64,000 nt of DNA from Bacillus sp. FJAT-49736 (GTDB lineage Bacteria > Bacillota > Bacilli > Bacillales > Bacillaceae_C). Under the pieces are notes generated by a model. It did not search any database and had not been told where the DNA came from. It saw nothing but the letters and a program-made list of their open reading frames with translations. The stretch spans positions 310,001 to 374,000 of the forward strand of contig NZ_JAGYPI010000001.1 in NCBI RefSeq assembly GCF_018343615.1, given 5' to 3'. The translations under genes were made by a program, and so were the position numbers. Every line of letters begins with the position of its first letter. Positions within the stretch are counted from its first letter, which is position 1. This document shows positions 50,359 to 59,240 of this stretch, piece after piece.

Positions 50359-51084
50359 ATGAAAAAATGTTTTAGTATACTATTATTAATGATGCTTATT
50401 TTTCCTACATTTGCTTTTGCCACGGGGGAGGAGGATGCTTCTGTGATATCTTGGGATGTGAAGCTTAGACCATATGCCGATCATTTAGAAATTAATTTAA
50501 TTGTTCGTAATACTTCTGATCAACCTATACAGCTGGAATTTCCAACAAGCAAATTTTATGATTTTTCCATAATGGATGATAAAAAAGAGGTATATCGATT
50601 TAGTAAAGGAAGATATTTTTTGCAAGCATTTCAATATATAAATCTTGGGAGCGGTGAAGAAAAGAAATGGACTATGAATTGGGACTATAAAAATAAAGGG
50701 GAAAGAGTGGCAGCAGGAAATTACACTCTTATCGCAACACTTTTACCATCTAAAATAGATAATATGCAGGGGAAAAATCAGTTGGTTGCCAAACAAGCGT
50801 TTACTATTCCTGCCATTCACGATATACAAATTGAAGGCAGTACTGGAAATTATACGATTACCGGAATCGTGGAGCAGCCTCTAAATGAAAGGTTTTACTA
50901 TACTGTCGATGATGGACATCGACTAATTGTTGCCAAAAGGATAATGCCAATTTCGAAGGATTCCAATTCCTTTGAACTATCCCTTCAGCTTCCTTTGGAA
51001 ATAATGTCACAAAATGAATCGCTCATTTTTTCTATTTACACAGAAAAAGATGAACCGGCTTTTATTGAACGCCTAAAAAAATAG
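50359..51084 (+). CDS. Secreted BsuPI-domain (Ipi-like) protein
   Basis: The product of about 241 residues has a signal peptide (MKKCFSILLLMMLIFPTFAF, cleavage near ATG/EED) and a BsuPI domain over about residues 30-135, with VRNTSDQPIQLEFPTSKFYD and RVAAGNYTLIATL. The domain is that of the B. subtilis intracellular proteinase inhibitor Ipi, which lies at the same place after yitT; here the protein is longer and is exported, so its role may be extracellular. The C-terminal half is not recognised. The frame opens at GTG 50347; ATG 50359 is preferred. Confidence 0.82.
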   Translation: MKKCFSILLLMMLIFPTFAFATGEEDASVISWDVKLRPYADHLEINLIVRNTSDQPIQLEFPTSKFYDFSIMDDKKEVYRFSKGRYFLQAFQYINLGSGEEKKWTMNWDYKNKGERVAAGNYTLIATLLPSKIDNMQGKNQLVAKQAFTIPAIHDIQIEGSTGNYTITGIVEQPLNERFYYTVDDGHRLIVAKRIMPISKDSNSFELSLQLPLEIMSQNESLIFSIYTEKDEPAFIERLKK

Positions 51085-51105
51085 CTGCCAAACCGGCAGC
51101 TATTT
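51079..51105. terminator. Bidirectional terminator overlapping two stop codons
   Basis: AAATAGCTGCC and GGCAGCTATTT form a perfect 11-bp stem with a 5-nt loop. The stop codons of the BsuPI-domain gene (plus) and the DUF3813 gene (minus) both lie in the stem. Confidence 0.85.
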
Positions 51106-51279
51106 CAATTGCTCCAATTCATTTTGAAGCTCTCTTAATTGATTTTGTTCGGCAATAGTGGAATTGGCGAAAGCAGAGGACAGGGCATTCTTGGCCTTAT
51201 ATACTGCTTGTTCATCGTTAGGTGAGCCTTTTGCCCTTTCAACAAAAAACTTAGCTTGTTGAAATAATTTATTCGTCAT
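51100..51279 (-). CDS. yizC: DUF3813-type small protein (YizC-like, 59 aa)
   Basis: A 59-codon frame reads MTNKLFQQAKFFVERAKGSP, then NDEQAVYKAKNALSSAFANS and a coiled-coil-like end LRELQNELEQLK. It fits the short DUF3813 family; B. subtilis yizC occupies the same site between ipi and yitU. The start ATG has TAGGAGG upstream and overlaps the stop of the preceding gene as TAATG, so the two are translationally coupled. Function unknown. Confidence 0.78.
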   Translation of the reverse strand: MTNKLFQQAKFFVERAKGSPNDEQAVYKAKNALSSAFANSTIAEQNQLRELQNELEQLK

Positions 51280-51434
51280 TATTCTATTCCTCCTAATGAG
51301 GAATCCTTCATAAATTCTAGCTGACGTTCTTCTGCTTCAGCATAAGTGGAACGATATGGAAAGCGCTCATCATGTTTGGATACTGCATCTTTTCCTTGCT
51401 GAACAAAACGTTTCGATTTGTTTCTTTTACCCAA
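51279..51434 (-). CDS. Small basic hypothetical protein (51 aa)
   Basis: A 51-codon frame starting with TTG at 51434 reads MGKRNKSKRFVQQGKDAVSK, then HDERFPYRSTYAEAEERQLE and ends FMKDSSLGGIE. Its N terminus is strongly basic and its C terminus acidic. AAAGGACGG lies 11 nt upstream; GTG 51443 is an alternative start. The stop shares a base with the start of the DUF3813 gene (TAATG). I do not recognise the family. It could be missed by gene finders because of its size. Confidence 0.6.
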   Translation of the reverse strand: MGKRNKSKRFVQQGKDAVSKHDERFPYRSTYAEAEERQLEFMKDSSLGGIE

Positions 51435-51532
51435 ACGAAACACCGTCCTTTGGCTAGAATGAAACGGATGTAAATCCGTTCTTTCAATAGTATGAACTAC
51501 TCGGTGCTTTCCAGTCAGGTAAAAAATGAAAA

Positions 51533-52351
51533 TTATCGATGCTTGAGCTTAAAGAATTCCTCTAAAAATACGGAGACACCATCTTCTGTGTTGCTTAAAG
51601 TTATATGGTTTGCCATATTTTTTAGTGGATTAATTGCATTCCCCATTGCAACGCCAATTCCTGCGTAATCAATCATTTCAAAATCATTATCTTCATCCCC
51701 GAAAGCAATAATGTTCTGTCGAGGAATATTATAATATTTTGCCACTCTTTCAATTCCAGTAGCTTTACTTAAACCATATTTTACAATTTCAATAATATGC
51801 CAAGGAGCCCCCCAGCGTCTGTGATCAATTACTTCGGCATGGACATCTGACAAATGCTGACGAATTTTGGGCACATCCTTCTCTTCTGCATGTATAAGGA
51901 TGGAGGTTGGATTATCTTGTAGGAAGTTTAACAAATTACCAGTTGTGACTTTCGGACTTTCATGGTGGAATATGTCCAGCAACTTTTCATCATGATAGTG
52001 AAAATAGACATTATCAAGTACTTCTGCAATTATGTTATGGATATCATATTGATGACATGTATCTACAATATCCTTTGCCACCTCAAGGCTGATTGGCTGA
52101 TGATGCATACCCCAGTTAGCATTCAACGGATGGTGCACAAACGCACCATTAAAATTTACGATTGGGGAGTTTAAATTTAATTCTTGATAGTATCTTTTAC
52201 TTGATCTAAATGGTCTACCAGTGGAAATCATGACGATATGACCTTGCTGCCTTAGCTGATGAATCGTGTTTGCCGTTCTTGCGGAAATGTTTTTTTCATC
52301 TGTTAATAAGGTTCCATCTAAATCTAATGCAATTAAATATGGTTGCGCCAT
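51533..52351 (-). CDS. yitU: Cof-type HAD phosphatase (YitU-like)
   Basis: The 272-residue protein has HAD motif I ALDLDGTLLTDEKNIS with the nucleophile Asp, motif II ISTGRPFRS, the motif III Lys in YGLSKATGIERV and motif IV AFGDEDNDFEMIDYAG. This is the Cof subclass with a C2 cap, which dephosphorylates sugar phosphates, flavin or pyridoxal precursors. B. subtilis YitU in the same position is linked to flavin precursor dephosphorylation. Cytoplasmic, monocistronic or read with the small genes after it. Confidence 0.9.
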   Translation of the reverse strand: MAQPYLIALDLDGTLLTDEKNISARTANTIHQLRQQGHIVMISTGRPFRSSKRYYQELNLNSPIVNFNGAFVHHPLNANWGMHHQPISLEVAKDIVDTCHQYDIHNIIAEVLDNVYFHYHDEKLLDIFHHESPKVTTGNLLNFLQDNPTSILIHAEEKDVPKIRQHLSDVHAEVIDHRRWGAPWHIIEIVKYGLSKATGIERVAKYYNIPRQNIIAFGDEDNDFEMIDYAGIGVAMGNAINPLKNMANHITLSNTEDGVSVFLEEFFKLKHR

Positions 52352-52498
52352 TTCATTTCTCCTTTGCTGAATCTAATTCGTGGGAAAAGACAAGTAAATT
52401 TGCTACACTGTCAGTATGAAAGCATAAGCATAGATGTGGTAGTTTCAATATACTAAATAATATTAATAATTTGAAGGAATATGTGTCAGGAGGACATA

Positions 52499-53269
52499 AT
52501 GGTGATTCAAATACATAAAGAGATGCTAAATGATATTCCTGTTCTGCATGTTGTTAAGGAACATCTGGAAAGGGAAAAAACACCACTTATCCTTTTTATT
52601 CATGGATTTGAGTCAGCAAAGGAGCATAATCTTCATTATGCATATCTTTTAGCGGATAAAGGCTTTCGGGTAGTATTACCGGAAATTATGAATCATGGAG
52701 AAAGAGAAGCAGAAGTATCAAAAATGGAAATGATGTTCCAATTTTGGGAGATGATTATACATACTATTGATGAAATAGAGCAAGTAAAAAACTATTATGT
52801 AGAATGTGGTTTGGTTGATGTGGAAAGAATTGGAGTAGCGGGTACATCCATGGGTGGGATCATTACATGCGGAGCATTAACAAGATTTGAATGGATCAAA
52901 GCAGCTGTTGTATTAATGGGGAGTCCAAATTATGAGGAATTTGCACTTAGCCAGATTGAGCAATTAAAAAATAATGGTGTACAAATACCACTTTCAAATG
53001 AAGAGCTGCAAAAACAAATTTCTGCCTTGTATGAATATGATTTAAGTAAACAACCACAAATATTAAATATGCGTCCGATATTATTTTGGCACGGTGTAAA
53101 AGATAGCATGGTTCCATACCAGCCAACATATGATTTTTATAATAGAGTGAAAACGTTCTACCAGCAAGCGCCAGAACGTTTAGATTTTATAACGGATAGG
53201 AAAGCAGGTCATAAGGTTTCCCGAAAAGGGCTTCTTCAAGCAGTTATGTGGTTTGAAAGATGGCTGTAA
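52499..53269 (+). CDS. yitV: Alpha/beta hydrolase (YitV-like)
   Basis: The protein of about 256 residues has the hydrolase elements: LILFIHGFESAKEHN (oxyanion region), the nucleophile elbow VAGTSMGGI, FWHGVKDSMVP with the acid residue and RKAGHKVSR with the catalytic His. This resembles the prolyl-oligopeptidase-like esterase group. It is divergent from yitU and followed by yitW as in B. subtilis. The frame opens at 52481, but ATG 52499 has CAGGAGG. Substrate unknown. Confidence 0.88.
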   Translation: MVIQIHKEMLNDIPVLHVVKEHLEREKTPLILFIHGFESAKEHNLHYAYLLADKGFRVVLPEIMNHGEREAEVSKMEMMFQFWEMIIHTIDEIEQVKNYYVECGLVDVERIGVAGTSMGGIITCGALTRFEWIKAAVVLMGSPNYEEFALSQIEQLKNNGVQIPLSNEELQKQISALYEYDLSKQPQILNMRPILFWHGVKDSMVPYQPTYDFYNRVKTFYQQAPERLDFITDRKAGHKVSRKGLLQAVMWFERWL

Positions 53270-53344
53270 TGTGGTTTATTTCTTTTTTAGAGAAGTATTT
53301 GATATGATAAAATTAACTAAATAGAAGAAGGAGTTGTATGATAA

Positions 53345-53653
53345 ATGGATGAGGAACTTAGAGAAAGTATTCTAGGTGCTTTAGAGCAAGTAATCGATCC
53401 GGAATTAGGAATTGATATTGTGAACCTTGGATTAGTTTACGATGTAGATATAGATGATGCAGGAAAAGTAACAGTCACCATGACATTAACGGCAATGGGA
53501 TGTCCGTTAGCCGGAGTTATTGTAGATCAAGTTCAGACAGCATTGCGCGATCTGCCAGAGGTGAAGGAAACAGAGGTCAATATTGTATGGAATCCTCCAT
53601 GGTCGAAGGATCGTCTATCCCGCTATGCAAAAATTGCTTTGGGGATAAGCTAA
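53345..53653 (+). CDS. yitW: MIP18/DUF59 family iron-sulfur assembly protein (YitW)
   Basis: The 102-residue protein matches the family throughout: EQVIDPELGIDIVNLGLVYD, TMTLTAMGCPLAGVIVDQV with the conserved Cys, and EVNIVWNPPWSKDRLS. Members help deliver iron-sulfur clusters to target proteins. It lies 75 bp after yitV. Start ATG with AAGAAGGAG upstream. Confidence 0.92.
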   Translation: MDEELRESILGALEQVIDPELGIDIVNLGLVYDVDIDDAGKVTVTMTLTAMGCPLAGVIVDQVQTALRDLPEVKETEVNIVWNPPWSKDRLSRYAKIALGIS

Positions 53654-53733
53654 ATTGGAAAAATGATACGCTTATGTTCTTCCTGTAATAACGCAAAATA
53701 GTATGGACGCTAACTCGAACAGGAGGAATAACA

Positions 53734-53913
53734 ATGGGACAAAGTCGCAGGTTTCATTCCGGAGATAAAGCTCCAAATAATGGTGTGTATGTAGAAGTTG
53801 GAGAAAATGGAAGTAATGTGATCAACCCCAAAAGTATTAAGTTAAAAGCGGGGGATCATTTCCCTGAAACCTCTAATGATGAGCGTCACTGGACATATAA
53901 GCGTAAGCCTTAA
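53734..53913 (+). CDS. yjzC: YjzC family small protein (59 aa)
   Basis: A 59-codon frame reads MGQSRRFHSGDKAPNNGVYV, then EVGENGSNVINPKSIKLKAG and ends with DHFPETSNDERHWTYKRKP. It matches the YjzC family (GDKAPNNGVYVEIGE in B. subtilis). The start has CAGGAGGAATAAC upstream and a terminator follows. The function is unknown; the family is found in spore-forming bacilli. Confidence 0.9.
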   Translation: MGQSRRFHSGDKAPNNGVYVEVGENGSNVINPKSIKLKAGDHFPETSNDERHWTYKRKP

Positions 53914-53938
53914 GCCATCCTGACAAGGGTGGCTTTTT
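53912..53938 (+). terminator. Rho-independent terminator after yjzC
   Basis: AAGCCATCC pairs with GGGTGGCTT (one G-T pair) over a 6-nt loop, followed by TTT. The stop codon overlaps the first arm. Confidence 0.85.
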
Positions 53939-53957
53939 ATATTACATTTTGTTGAAT

Positions 53958-53990
53958 TGCCTGAAATAATGGAAGAAGTGCCTGAAATAA
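53958..53990 (+). repeat. 12-bp direct repeat upstream of clpB, 21-bp period
   Basis: TGCCTGAAATAA occurs at 53958-53969 and again at 53979-53990. The 21-bp distance equals two helical turns. It lies about 145-175 bp before the clpB start. I found no CIRCE element and no CtsR-type repeat in the clpB upstream region, so this pair is a candidate alternative operator. Confidence 0.5.
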
Positions 53991-54133
53991 AATGAATAAA
54001 ATTATTTTTGATGCCCCTTCCCCATGTTTTTTAAAATCGTAAAAACCGCTATATTCCTTCTTCTTCTTCTTTGCGCTTTGGTAATATATAGCATAAAATA
54101 ATCTTAATATTATTCACACTTGGGGTGATAGAA

Positions 54134-56737
54134 GTGGATATTAATAAAATGACCTTTTCTGTCCAAGAAGGATTGGCTGAGGCACAGCAAATAACAAACG
54201 AGTGGCAGCATCCGGAGGTCGATATTCCTCAGTTATGGAAAGTACTAATGGATAAGCCTGATAGCCTTATGAGCAGCATTTATGAAAGAGCTGGCATCCA
54301 AAAGAAAGATTTGGAACAGCACCTCAATGAAATTTTAAAAAAGAAACCTCAGGTGTCAGGCACCAACTCCGGAGGTCAATATTTATCGGCTAATTTGCAG
54401 AAGCTTTTTTTTGATGCGGAAAAAGAGGCAAAACGACTAGAAGATGAATACCTCTCCGTAGAGCATTTGATTCTGGCTTTGACAAATCAAAAGCACAATG
54501 AGATATCTAGTTTTTTACTAAATAAAAACATAACAAAAGATATATTATTAAGGGAAATCATGCTAATAAGGGGGAATCAAAAGGTGACATCACAAAATCC
54601 GGAAGCAACATATGAAACATTAAAAAAATATGGAAGGGATTTAGTGGCGGCAGTTAAGGAAGGCAAAATCGATCCGGTTATTGGAAGGGATAGTGAAATT
54701 CGGAATGTGATTCGAATTTTATCTAGAAAGACAAAAAATAACCCCGTTCTTATCGGAGAACCAGGTGTAGGAAAAACCGCCATTGTGGAAGGGTTAGCGC
54801 AGCGAATCGTTCGAAAGGATGTGCCCGAAGGATTAAAGGATAAAACAATTTTTGCTTTAGATATGGGATCCCTTATTGCCGGTGCAAAATTTCGCGGAGA
54901 ATTTGAAGAACGACTGAAAGCAGTTCTTCAGGAAATTAAGAAAAGTGAAGGTCAGATTCTTCTATTTATTGATGAAATACATACCATTGTTGGTGCCGGA
55001 AAAACGGAAGGGGCAATGGATGCGGGCAATATGTTGAAGCCAATGCTAGCAAGAGGAGAACTACATTGTATCGGTGCAACTACCCTTGATGAATACCGTA
55101 AATATATCGAAAAGGACCCTGCGCTGGAACGGAGATTCCAACAGGTTCTTGTACAAGAACCAACGGTTGAAGATACCGTTTCTATTTTACGAGGATTAAA
55201 GGAACGATTTGAAATCCATCATGGTGTAAATATTCATGACAGAGCATTAGTAGCTGCGGCTACCTTGTCTAACCGTTATATTACGGAACGGTTCTTGCCA
55301 GATAAAGCAATTGACCTGGTAGATGAGGCTTGCGCAACGATTCGGGTAGAAATTGACTCCATGCCGAGTGAATTGGACGAGGTTACAAGACGCGTCATGC
55401 AGCTGGAAATTGAAGAAGCCGCACTGAAGAAAGAAATGGATGATGCTAGTAAGGAACGTTTGGAAATATTGCAAAAGGAACTGGCGGATTATAAGGAAAA
55501 GTCTAATACGATGAAGGCTAAATGGCAGGCTGAAAAAAATGAATTACAAGTAATTCAAGAAAAGCGGGAACACCTGGAGAAATTGCGAAGGCAGCTAGAA
55601 GAGGCAGAAAATGAATATGATTTGAATAAAGCAGCGGAATTGCGCCATGGAAAAATCCCCGAACTAGAGAAAGAACTAAAAGATTTAGAAGGCACACTTG
55701 CGGAGCATAAAGGCGAAAATAAGCTAATCCGCGAGGAAGTGACAGAGGATGAGATTGCTGATATTGTTTCGCGCTGGACAGGCATTCCTGTTTCTAAATT
55801 AGTCGAAGGGGAAAGAGAGAAGCTGTTAAAGCTGGAAAGCATTTTACATGAGCGGGTAATTGGACAGGACGAGGCGGTTCGTGCTGTCAGTGATGCCGTT
55901 TTAAGGGCGAGAGCCGGGATTAAAGATCCGAATCGTCCCATTGGTTCCTTTATTTTCTTAGGTCCTACTGGAGTAGGGAAAACCGAGCTTGCAAAGTCAT
56001 TAGCACAGGTGTTGTTTGATAGCGAAGAACAAATGATCCGAATAGATATGTCTGAATATATGGAGAAGCATGCAGTATCAAGGCTAATTGGAGCACCTCC
56101 AGGGTATGTTGGATATGAAGAAGGCGGACAATTAACCGAGGCTGTTAGAAGGAAGCCATATTCTGTCGTATTACTGGATGAAATAGAAAAGGCTCACCCA
56201 GAAGTTTTTAATATATTATTACAGGCGCTTGATGACGGGCGAATTACTGATTCACAAGGCAGAACAGTAGATTTTAAAAATACCGTTATTATTATGACAT
56301 CTAATATCGGCTCTTCTTTCTTGTTAGAAAGGGAAAACATGGAGACTGATATCGATGAGTCTACTAAGAAAAAAGTATTAAAACAGCTAAGAACATCTTT
56401 TCGTCCAGAATTTCTAAATAGAATAGATGATATTATTCTCTTTAAACCGTTATCAATGGCAGATATAAAGGGAATAGTGACAAAATTAATAGTGGACCTT
56501 CAAAAGAGGCTAAATGAACAATATATCAACTTAGAAATGACAGATGATGCAAAAGGCTGGATTGCGTCCTCAGCTTATGACCCTATATATGGGGCACGAC
56601 CGCTAAAACGCTTCATTCAACATCATATTGAAACAAAATTAGCCAGAGAAATAATTGCTGGAAACATTCATCCTTATAACACAGTTAGCATCGGGTTGGA
56701 AAACGATCAAATAACAGTTACAACCACAAAAAAATAA
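54134..56737 (+). CDS. clpB: ATP-dependent disaggregase ClpB
   Basis: The protein of about 867 residues has the full ClpB order: an N-terminal domain (1-150), AAA1 with [17 protein letters not shown], a long coiled-coil M domain (about 405-525, which separates ClpB from ClpC/ClpE), AAA2 with [12 protein letters not shown] and a sensor-2 region ARPLKRFIQ. It rescues aggregated proteins together with DnaK. The start MDINKMTF is the classical ClpB beginning and fixes GTG 54134; the frame opens at GTG 54125. The N-terminal domain looks divergent. Monocistronic. B. subtilis lacks clpB. A weak promoter TTGCGC-N17-TAAAAT is seen near 54074. Confidence 0.93.
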   Translation: MDINKMTFSVQEGLAEAQQITNEWQHPEVDIPQLWKVLMDKPDSLMSSIYERAGIQKKDLEQHLNEILKKKPQVSGTNSGGQYLSANLQKLFFDAEKEAKRLEDEYLSVEHLILALTNQKHNEISSFLLNKNITKDILLREIMLIRGNQKVTSQNPEATYETLKKYGRDLVAAVKEGKIDPVIGRDSEIRNVIRILSRKTKNNPVLIGEPGVGKTAIVEGLAQRIVRKDVPEGLKDKTIFALDMGSLIAGAKFRGEFEERLKAVLQEIKKSEGQILLFIDEIHTIVGAGKTEGAMDAGNMLKPMLARGELHCIGATTLDEYRKYIEKDPALERRFQQVLVQEPTVEDTVSILRGLKERFEIHHGVNIHDRALVAAATLSNRYITERFLPDKAIDLVDEACATIRVEIDSMPSELDEVTRRVMQLEIEEAALKKEMDDASKERLEILQKELADYKEKSNTMKAKWQAEKNELQVIQEKREHLEKLRRQLEEAENEYDLNKAAELRHGKIPELEKELKDLEGTLAEHKGENKLIREEVTEDEIADIVSRWTGIPVSKLVEGEREKLLKLESILHERVIGQDEAVRAVSDAVLRARAGIKDPNRPIGSFIFLGPTGVGKTELAKSLAQVLFDSEEQMIRIDMSEYMEKHAVSRLIGAPPGYVGYEEGGQLTEAVRRKPYSVVLLDEIEKAHPEVFNILLQALDDGRITDSQGRTVDFKNTVIIMTSNIGSSFLLERENMETDIDESTKKKVLKQLRTSFRPEFLNRIDDIILFKPLSMADIKGIVTKLIVDLQKRLNEQYINLEMTDDAKGWIASSAYDPIYGARPLKRFIQHHIETKLAREIIAGNIHPYNTVSIGLENDQITVTTTKK

Positions 56738-56762
56738 CCTCGCTATTTGCGAGGTTATTTTT
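56732..56762. terminator. Bidirectional terminator between clpB and yjzD
   Basis: AAATAACCTCGC and GCGAGGTTATTT form a perfect 12-bp stem with a 5-nt loop, followed by TTTA on the plus strand. The stop of clpB lies in the first arm. Confidence 0.9.
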
Positions 56763-56943
56763 ATTCTTCCGTAGCAGGAGAATTTGGAATAATAGCGGAA
56801 ACGACCAAAATCAAAATCGTTACGACTACACTAATTATTGAAATATCTTTTAATGAATAGTTAGTATCTGTCATGGCACTTCCAACGTAACCTAACATAT
56901 GGACAAGCAGGAACGTCCAGAATAAAGTCCAGAAGTATTTCAT
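56761..56943 (-). CDS. yjzD: YjzD-like small membrane protein (DUF2929)
   Basis: The 60-residue protein starts MKYFWTLFWTFLLVHMLGYV and has two hydrophobic helices separated by a short polar loop (TDTNYSLKDIS). This fits the DUF2929/YjzD family, and the place between yjzC and yjaU agrees with B. subtilis. The frame opens at GTG 56952, inside the GGGGTG site; ATG 56943 is preferred. Function unknown. Confidence 0.82.
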   Translation of the reverse strand: MKYFWTLFWTFLLVHMLGYVGSAMTDTNYSLKDISIISVVVTILILVVSAIIPNSPATEE

Positions 56944-57211
56944 TATATACACCCCAAATCTGCAAATATTATGTATTTAATTAGTTATTTATATATCCGG
57001 TTACATCTTATCATAGCTTAATCCATTTAGAAAGTGAAAATTCTAGGAAGTTTTTATTAACCTCACTTATAACGCCCAATTAAAGAAAATATAGGCTTTT
57101 CTCCTTACATTTTTTTGGCGCAAGAATACATTGTATTGAAATAAGACAAATGCCCTTTAAGAAAGAGGCGAGGCATATTTATCCGTATTTATCTAATAAG
57201 GAGAAGTCTTT

Positions 57212-57949
57212 ATGATGAACGAATTATTTCAATTTGAACAACAGTGGTGTATGATCCATTATCCGGAGAAGCCAAATGGCTTTGCTATTTTTATTCTTGG
57301 TGATGAACAGCATTTTGTGAATGAAGAAACAAGCTTTTGGATGGAGAACAAGGGTAGGGAATTGATGATAAGCGACTTTACAAAAGAAGGATATCTAGTT
57401 TATTATTCTAATTTATTTGGGCGGAATTGGGGTAATGATGCTGCGGTAAAGCATGCATATCGCTTATATCAATTTATAATACGCCAAGAAATATTAAATA
57501 ATAAGATCCATGTGCTTGCGGAAGGAATGGGAGCATTAGTATCCGTCAAATTAATGCCTTTATTAAAAGAGAATATCCGCTCGCTCATATTAATCTCGCC
57601 TTGTTTATCATTGGAGGCACATATTAATCAGGAAAAAAGTAGAAAATTCTTTTTCAAGAAATTACTCAAAGAAATACAAACTGCATTCGATCAGCAGGAT
57701 GATGCTTGGTTAGATGAGATAAAAAAAGATAATATTTCCGAATGGAAAGAACTGAATAAAGGCTTATGTATATTTCAACGAATTGATAATAACAGCTATA
57801 AAAGTCAGACAGAAATATTAAAAGATATACTGGAGTATCGACAGGATAAGAATTATCCTACAAAATTCCACTATGTATATTCTGACAATCAAAGGAACAT
57901 GACATTAAAATTAATAACTTTTTTAAAGGATCAGGAAATTGAATTGTAA
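57212..57949 (+). CDS. yjaU: YjaU-like alpha/beta-hydrolase-fold protein without the nucleophile
   Basis: The 245-residue protein has the general look of an alpha/beta hydrolase (strand GFAIFILGDE, later IHVLAEGMGALVSV, then LRSLILISPCL). The elbow, which should read GxSxG, is AEGMG, so Gly105 replaces the catalytic Ser. A catalytic His is not obvious near the C terminus either. It may be a non-catalytic relative. The position before the yjaV- and comZ-like genes supports the name. Site AAGGAG, start ATG 57212. Confidence 0.7.
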   Translation: MMNELFQFEQQWCMIHYPEKPNGFAIFILGDEQHFVNEETSFWMENKGRELMISDFTKEGYLVYYSNLFGRNWGNDAAVKHAYRLYQFIIRQEILNNKIHVLAEGMGALVSVKLMPLLKENIRSLILISPCLSLEAHINQEKSRKFFFKKLLKEIQTAFDQQDDAWLDEIKKDNISEWKELNKGLCIFQRIDNNSYKSQTEILKDILEYRQDKNYPTKFHYVYSDNQRNMTLKLITFLKDQEIEL

Positions 57950-58009
57950 ATATTCATTAATAAGTTCTGGGAGCATACCATACAATTAATGGGGGAAAGG
58001 GGGAAAACG

Positions 58010-58804
58010 ATGGAATATGCGATTGTTTATGGTGCAAAACAATTTATAGGCTTTGAGTTATGTAAGGAACTATTAAATTGTGGATGCACGGTTGTTGCTA
58101 TTGAACATGATAATTATTTGGAAAGCTATGATGCCGAAAAGTGGCTGGAAATAGGAAGAAACGCTAATTTATTATCATTACCTATGAACGAATTAGGGGA
58201 TGAGATAGACTCTGAAAAAGTTTGTTTTATCCCTTTCATCGATTTTTTGGATCATCCTTCCGAGGATGAAATAAACAATTTTCTTTTGAAGGCGACAGAA
58301 CTTTTTTCTTTAGAAAAAATAAGTGAACATATCATCATTTATCCGAGCCGTTATTATTATTCCCATTCAGATCAGGCTAGACGAAGGTTTCACGATATAT
58401 TGCAAATGCACAATAAAAATATAAAAAAAATGGTGGAATTTTATGTGCCTACATTATACGGCCCATGGCAGCCTAATAGCTATTTGTTTCAGCAATTAAT
58501 TGAAAACAAGCAAACAAAGAAATATGCAGACGACGAAAATGATGCGATTTTTGCGGAAGACGCTGTTAAAACAATCATTTCGGAAACAAAAAAGTCCGTC
58601 AATGGACAAAAAATCCTGTTAAAAAACTCAAAGGAGAATAGTTGGAGAAATTGTATTCAATTTTTGAATGAATCGGTTCCTATATCCAATGTGAAGAATG
58701 AGATAGACGATCCTGATATTCAAATTAGGACAGTTCAAGAAACCTATTCCTATCAGGAAGGATTAACAATGCAAATAGAGTGCTATAAACGTTCCAAACA
58801 ATAA
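58010..58804 (+). CDS. yjaV: YjaV-like NAD-dependent-epimerase-fold protein
   Basis: The protein of about 264 residues begins MEYAIVYGAKQFIGFELCKE, a Rossmann start like that of epimerases with an altered glycine motif (GAKQFIG). FYVPTLYGPWQPNSYLFQQL resembles the substrate-side motif of NAD-dependent epimerases. The SYK catalytic triad is not clear. Its place between yjaU and comZ matches B. subtilis yjaV, whose role is unknown. The frame opens at 57989; ATG 58010 has GGGGGAAAACG. Confidence 0.75.
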   Translation: MEYAIVYGAKQFIGFELCKELLNCGCTVVAIEHDNYLESYDAEKWLEIGRNANLLSLPMNELGDEIDSEKVCFIPFIDFLDHPSEDEINNFLLKATELFSLEKISEHIIIYPSRYYYSHSDQARRRFHDILQMHNKNIKKMVEFYVPTLYGPWQPNSYLFQQLIENKQTKKYADDENDAIFAEDAVKTIISETKKSVNGQKILLKNSKENSWRNCIQFLNESVPISNVKNEIDDPDIQIRTVQETYSYQEGLTMQIECYKRSKQ

Positions 58805-59019
58805 CCCTTCCCAAGCTGTCTTTTGAAAGGTAGAATATAGTAGGTATCAACATTATCCGCTATCCTCATAAAAAGCTTTAACCTATTGTTCGTTTATAGG
58901 ATAGGTTACTCCCGCATTATCAAGTATTCATTTTGTTAGTTATTATGAGGATGTTAACAAAAGTAATACTGTAAGTAAACAGGACGTTTCAAAAAGGTTT
59001 CCAGGAGGTAATGTAAAAA

Positions 59020-59211
59020 ATGAATCAAGATAAATCGATGGAATTTATGCAAATTGCGATGAAATATTTACCAGATGTTAAAGCAAAGTTAGATGAAGCG
59101 GGAATTGAATTATCCTTTGAAATGCTTACTCCGTTTATGGAATTATTCACTAATGTTATGAATGAGGCATATGAATTAGGCAAAAAGGATGCATTAATGG
59201 AATCAAAGTAG
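59020..59211 (+). CDS. comZ: ComZ, competence regulator
   Basis: The 63-residue protein matches B. subtilis ComZ in length and sequence style (MEFMQIAMKYLPDVKAKLDE and ELSFEMLTPFMELFTNVMNE). In B. subtilis ComZ lowers comG expression and is cotranscribed with med, an activator of comK. Here no med lies upstream: the 215 bp before comZ contain no reading frame. The start has CCAGGAGG. A bidirectional terminator follows. Confidence 0.9.
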   Translation: MNQDKSMEFMQIAMKYLPDVKAKLDEAGIELSFEMLTPFMELFTNVMNEAYELGKKDALMESK

Positions 59212-59240
59212 AAAAAATCAGCAGAAATGCTGATTTTTTC
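59211..59240. terminator. Bidirectional terminator after comZ
   Basis: GAAAAAATCAGCA and TGCTGATTTTTTC form a perfect 13-bp stem with the tetraloop GAAA, between convergent genes. Confidence 0.92.

Noticed and set aside
54000-54133. CIRCE or CtsR operator before clpB
   Set aside because: I searched for the CIRCE inverted repeat and for GTCAAA heptads and found neither; only the 21-bp-period repeat is present.
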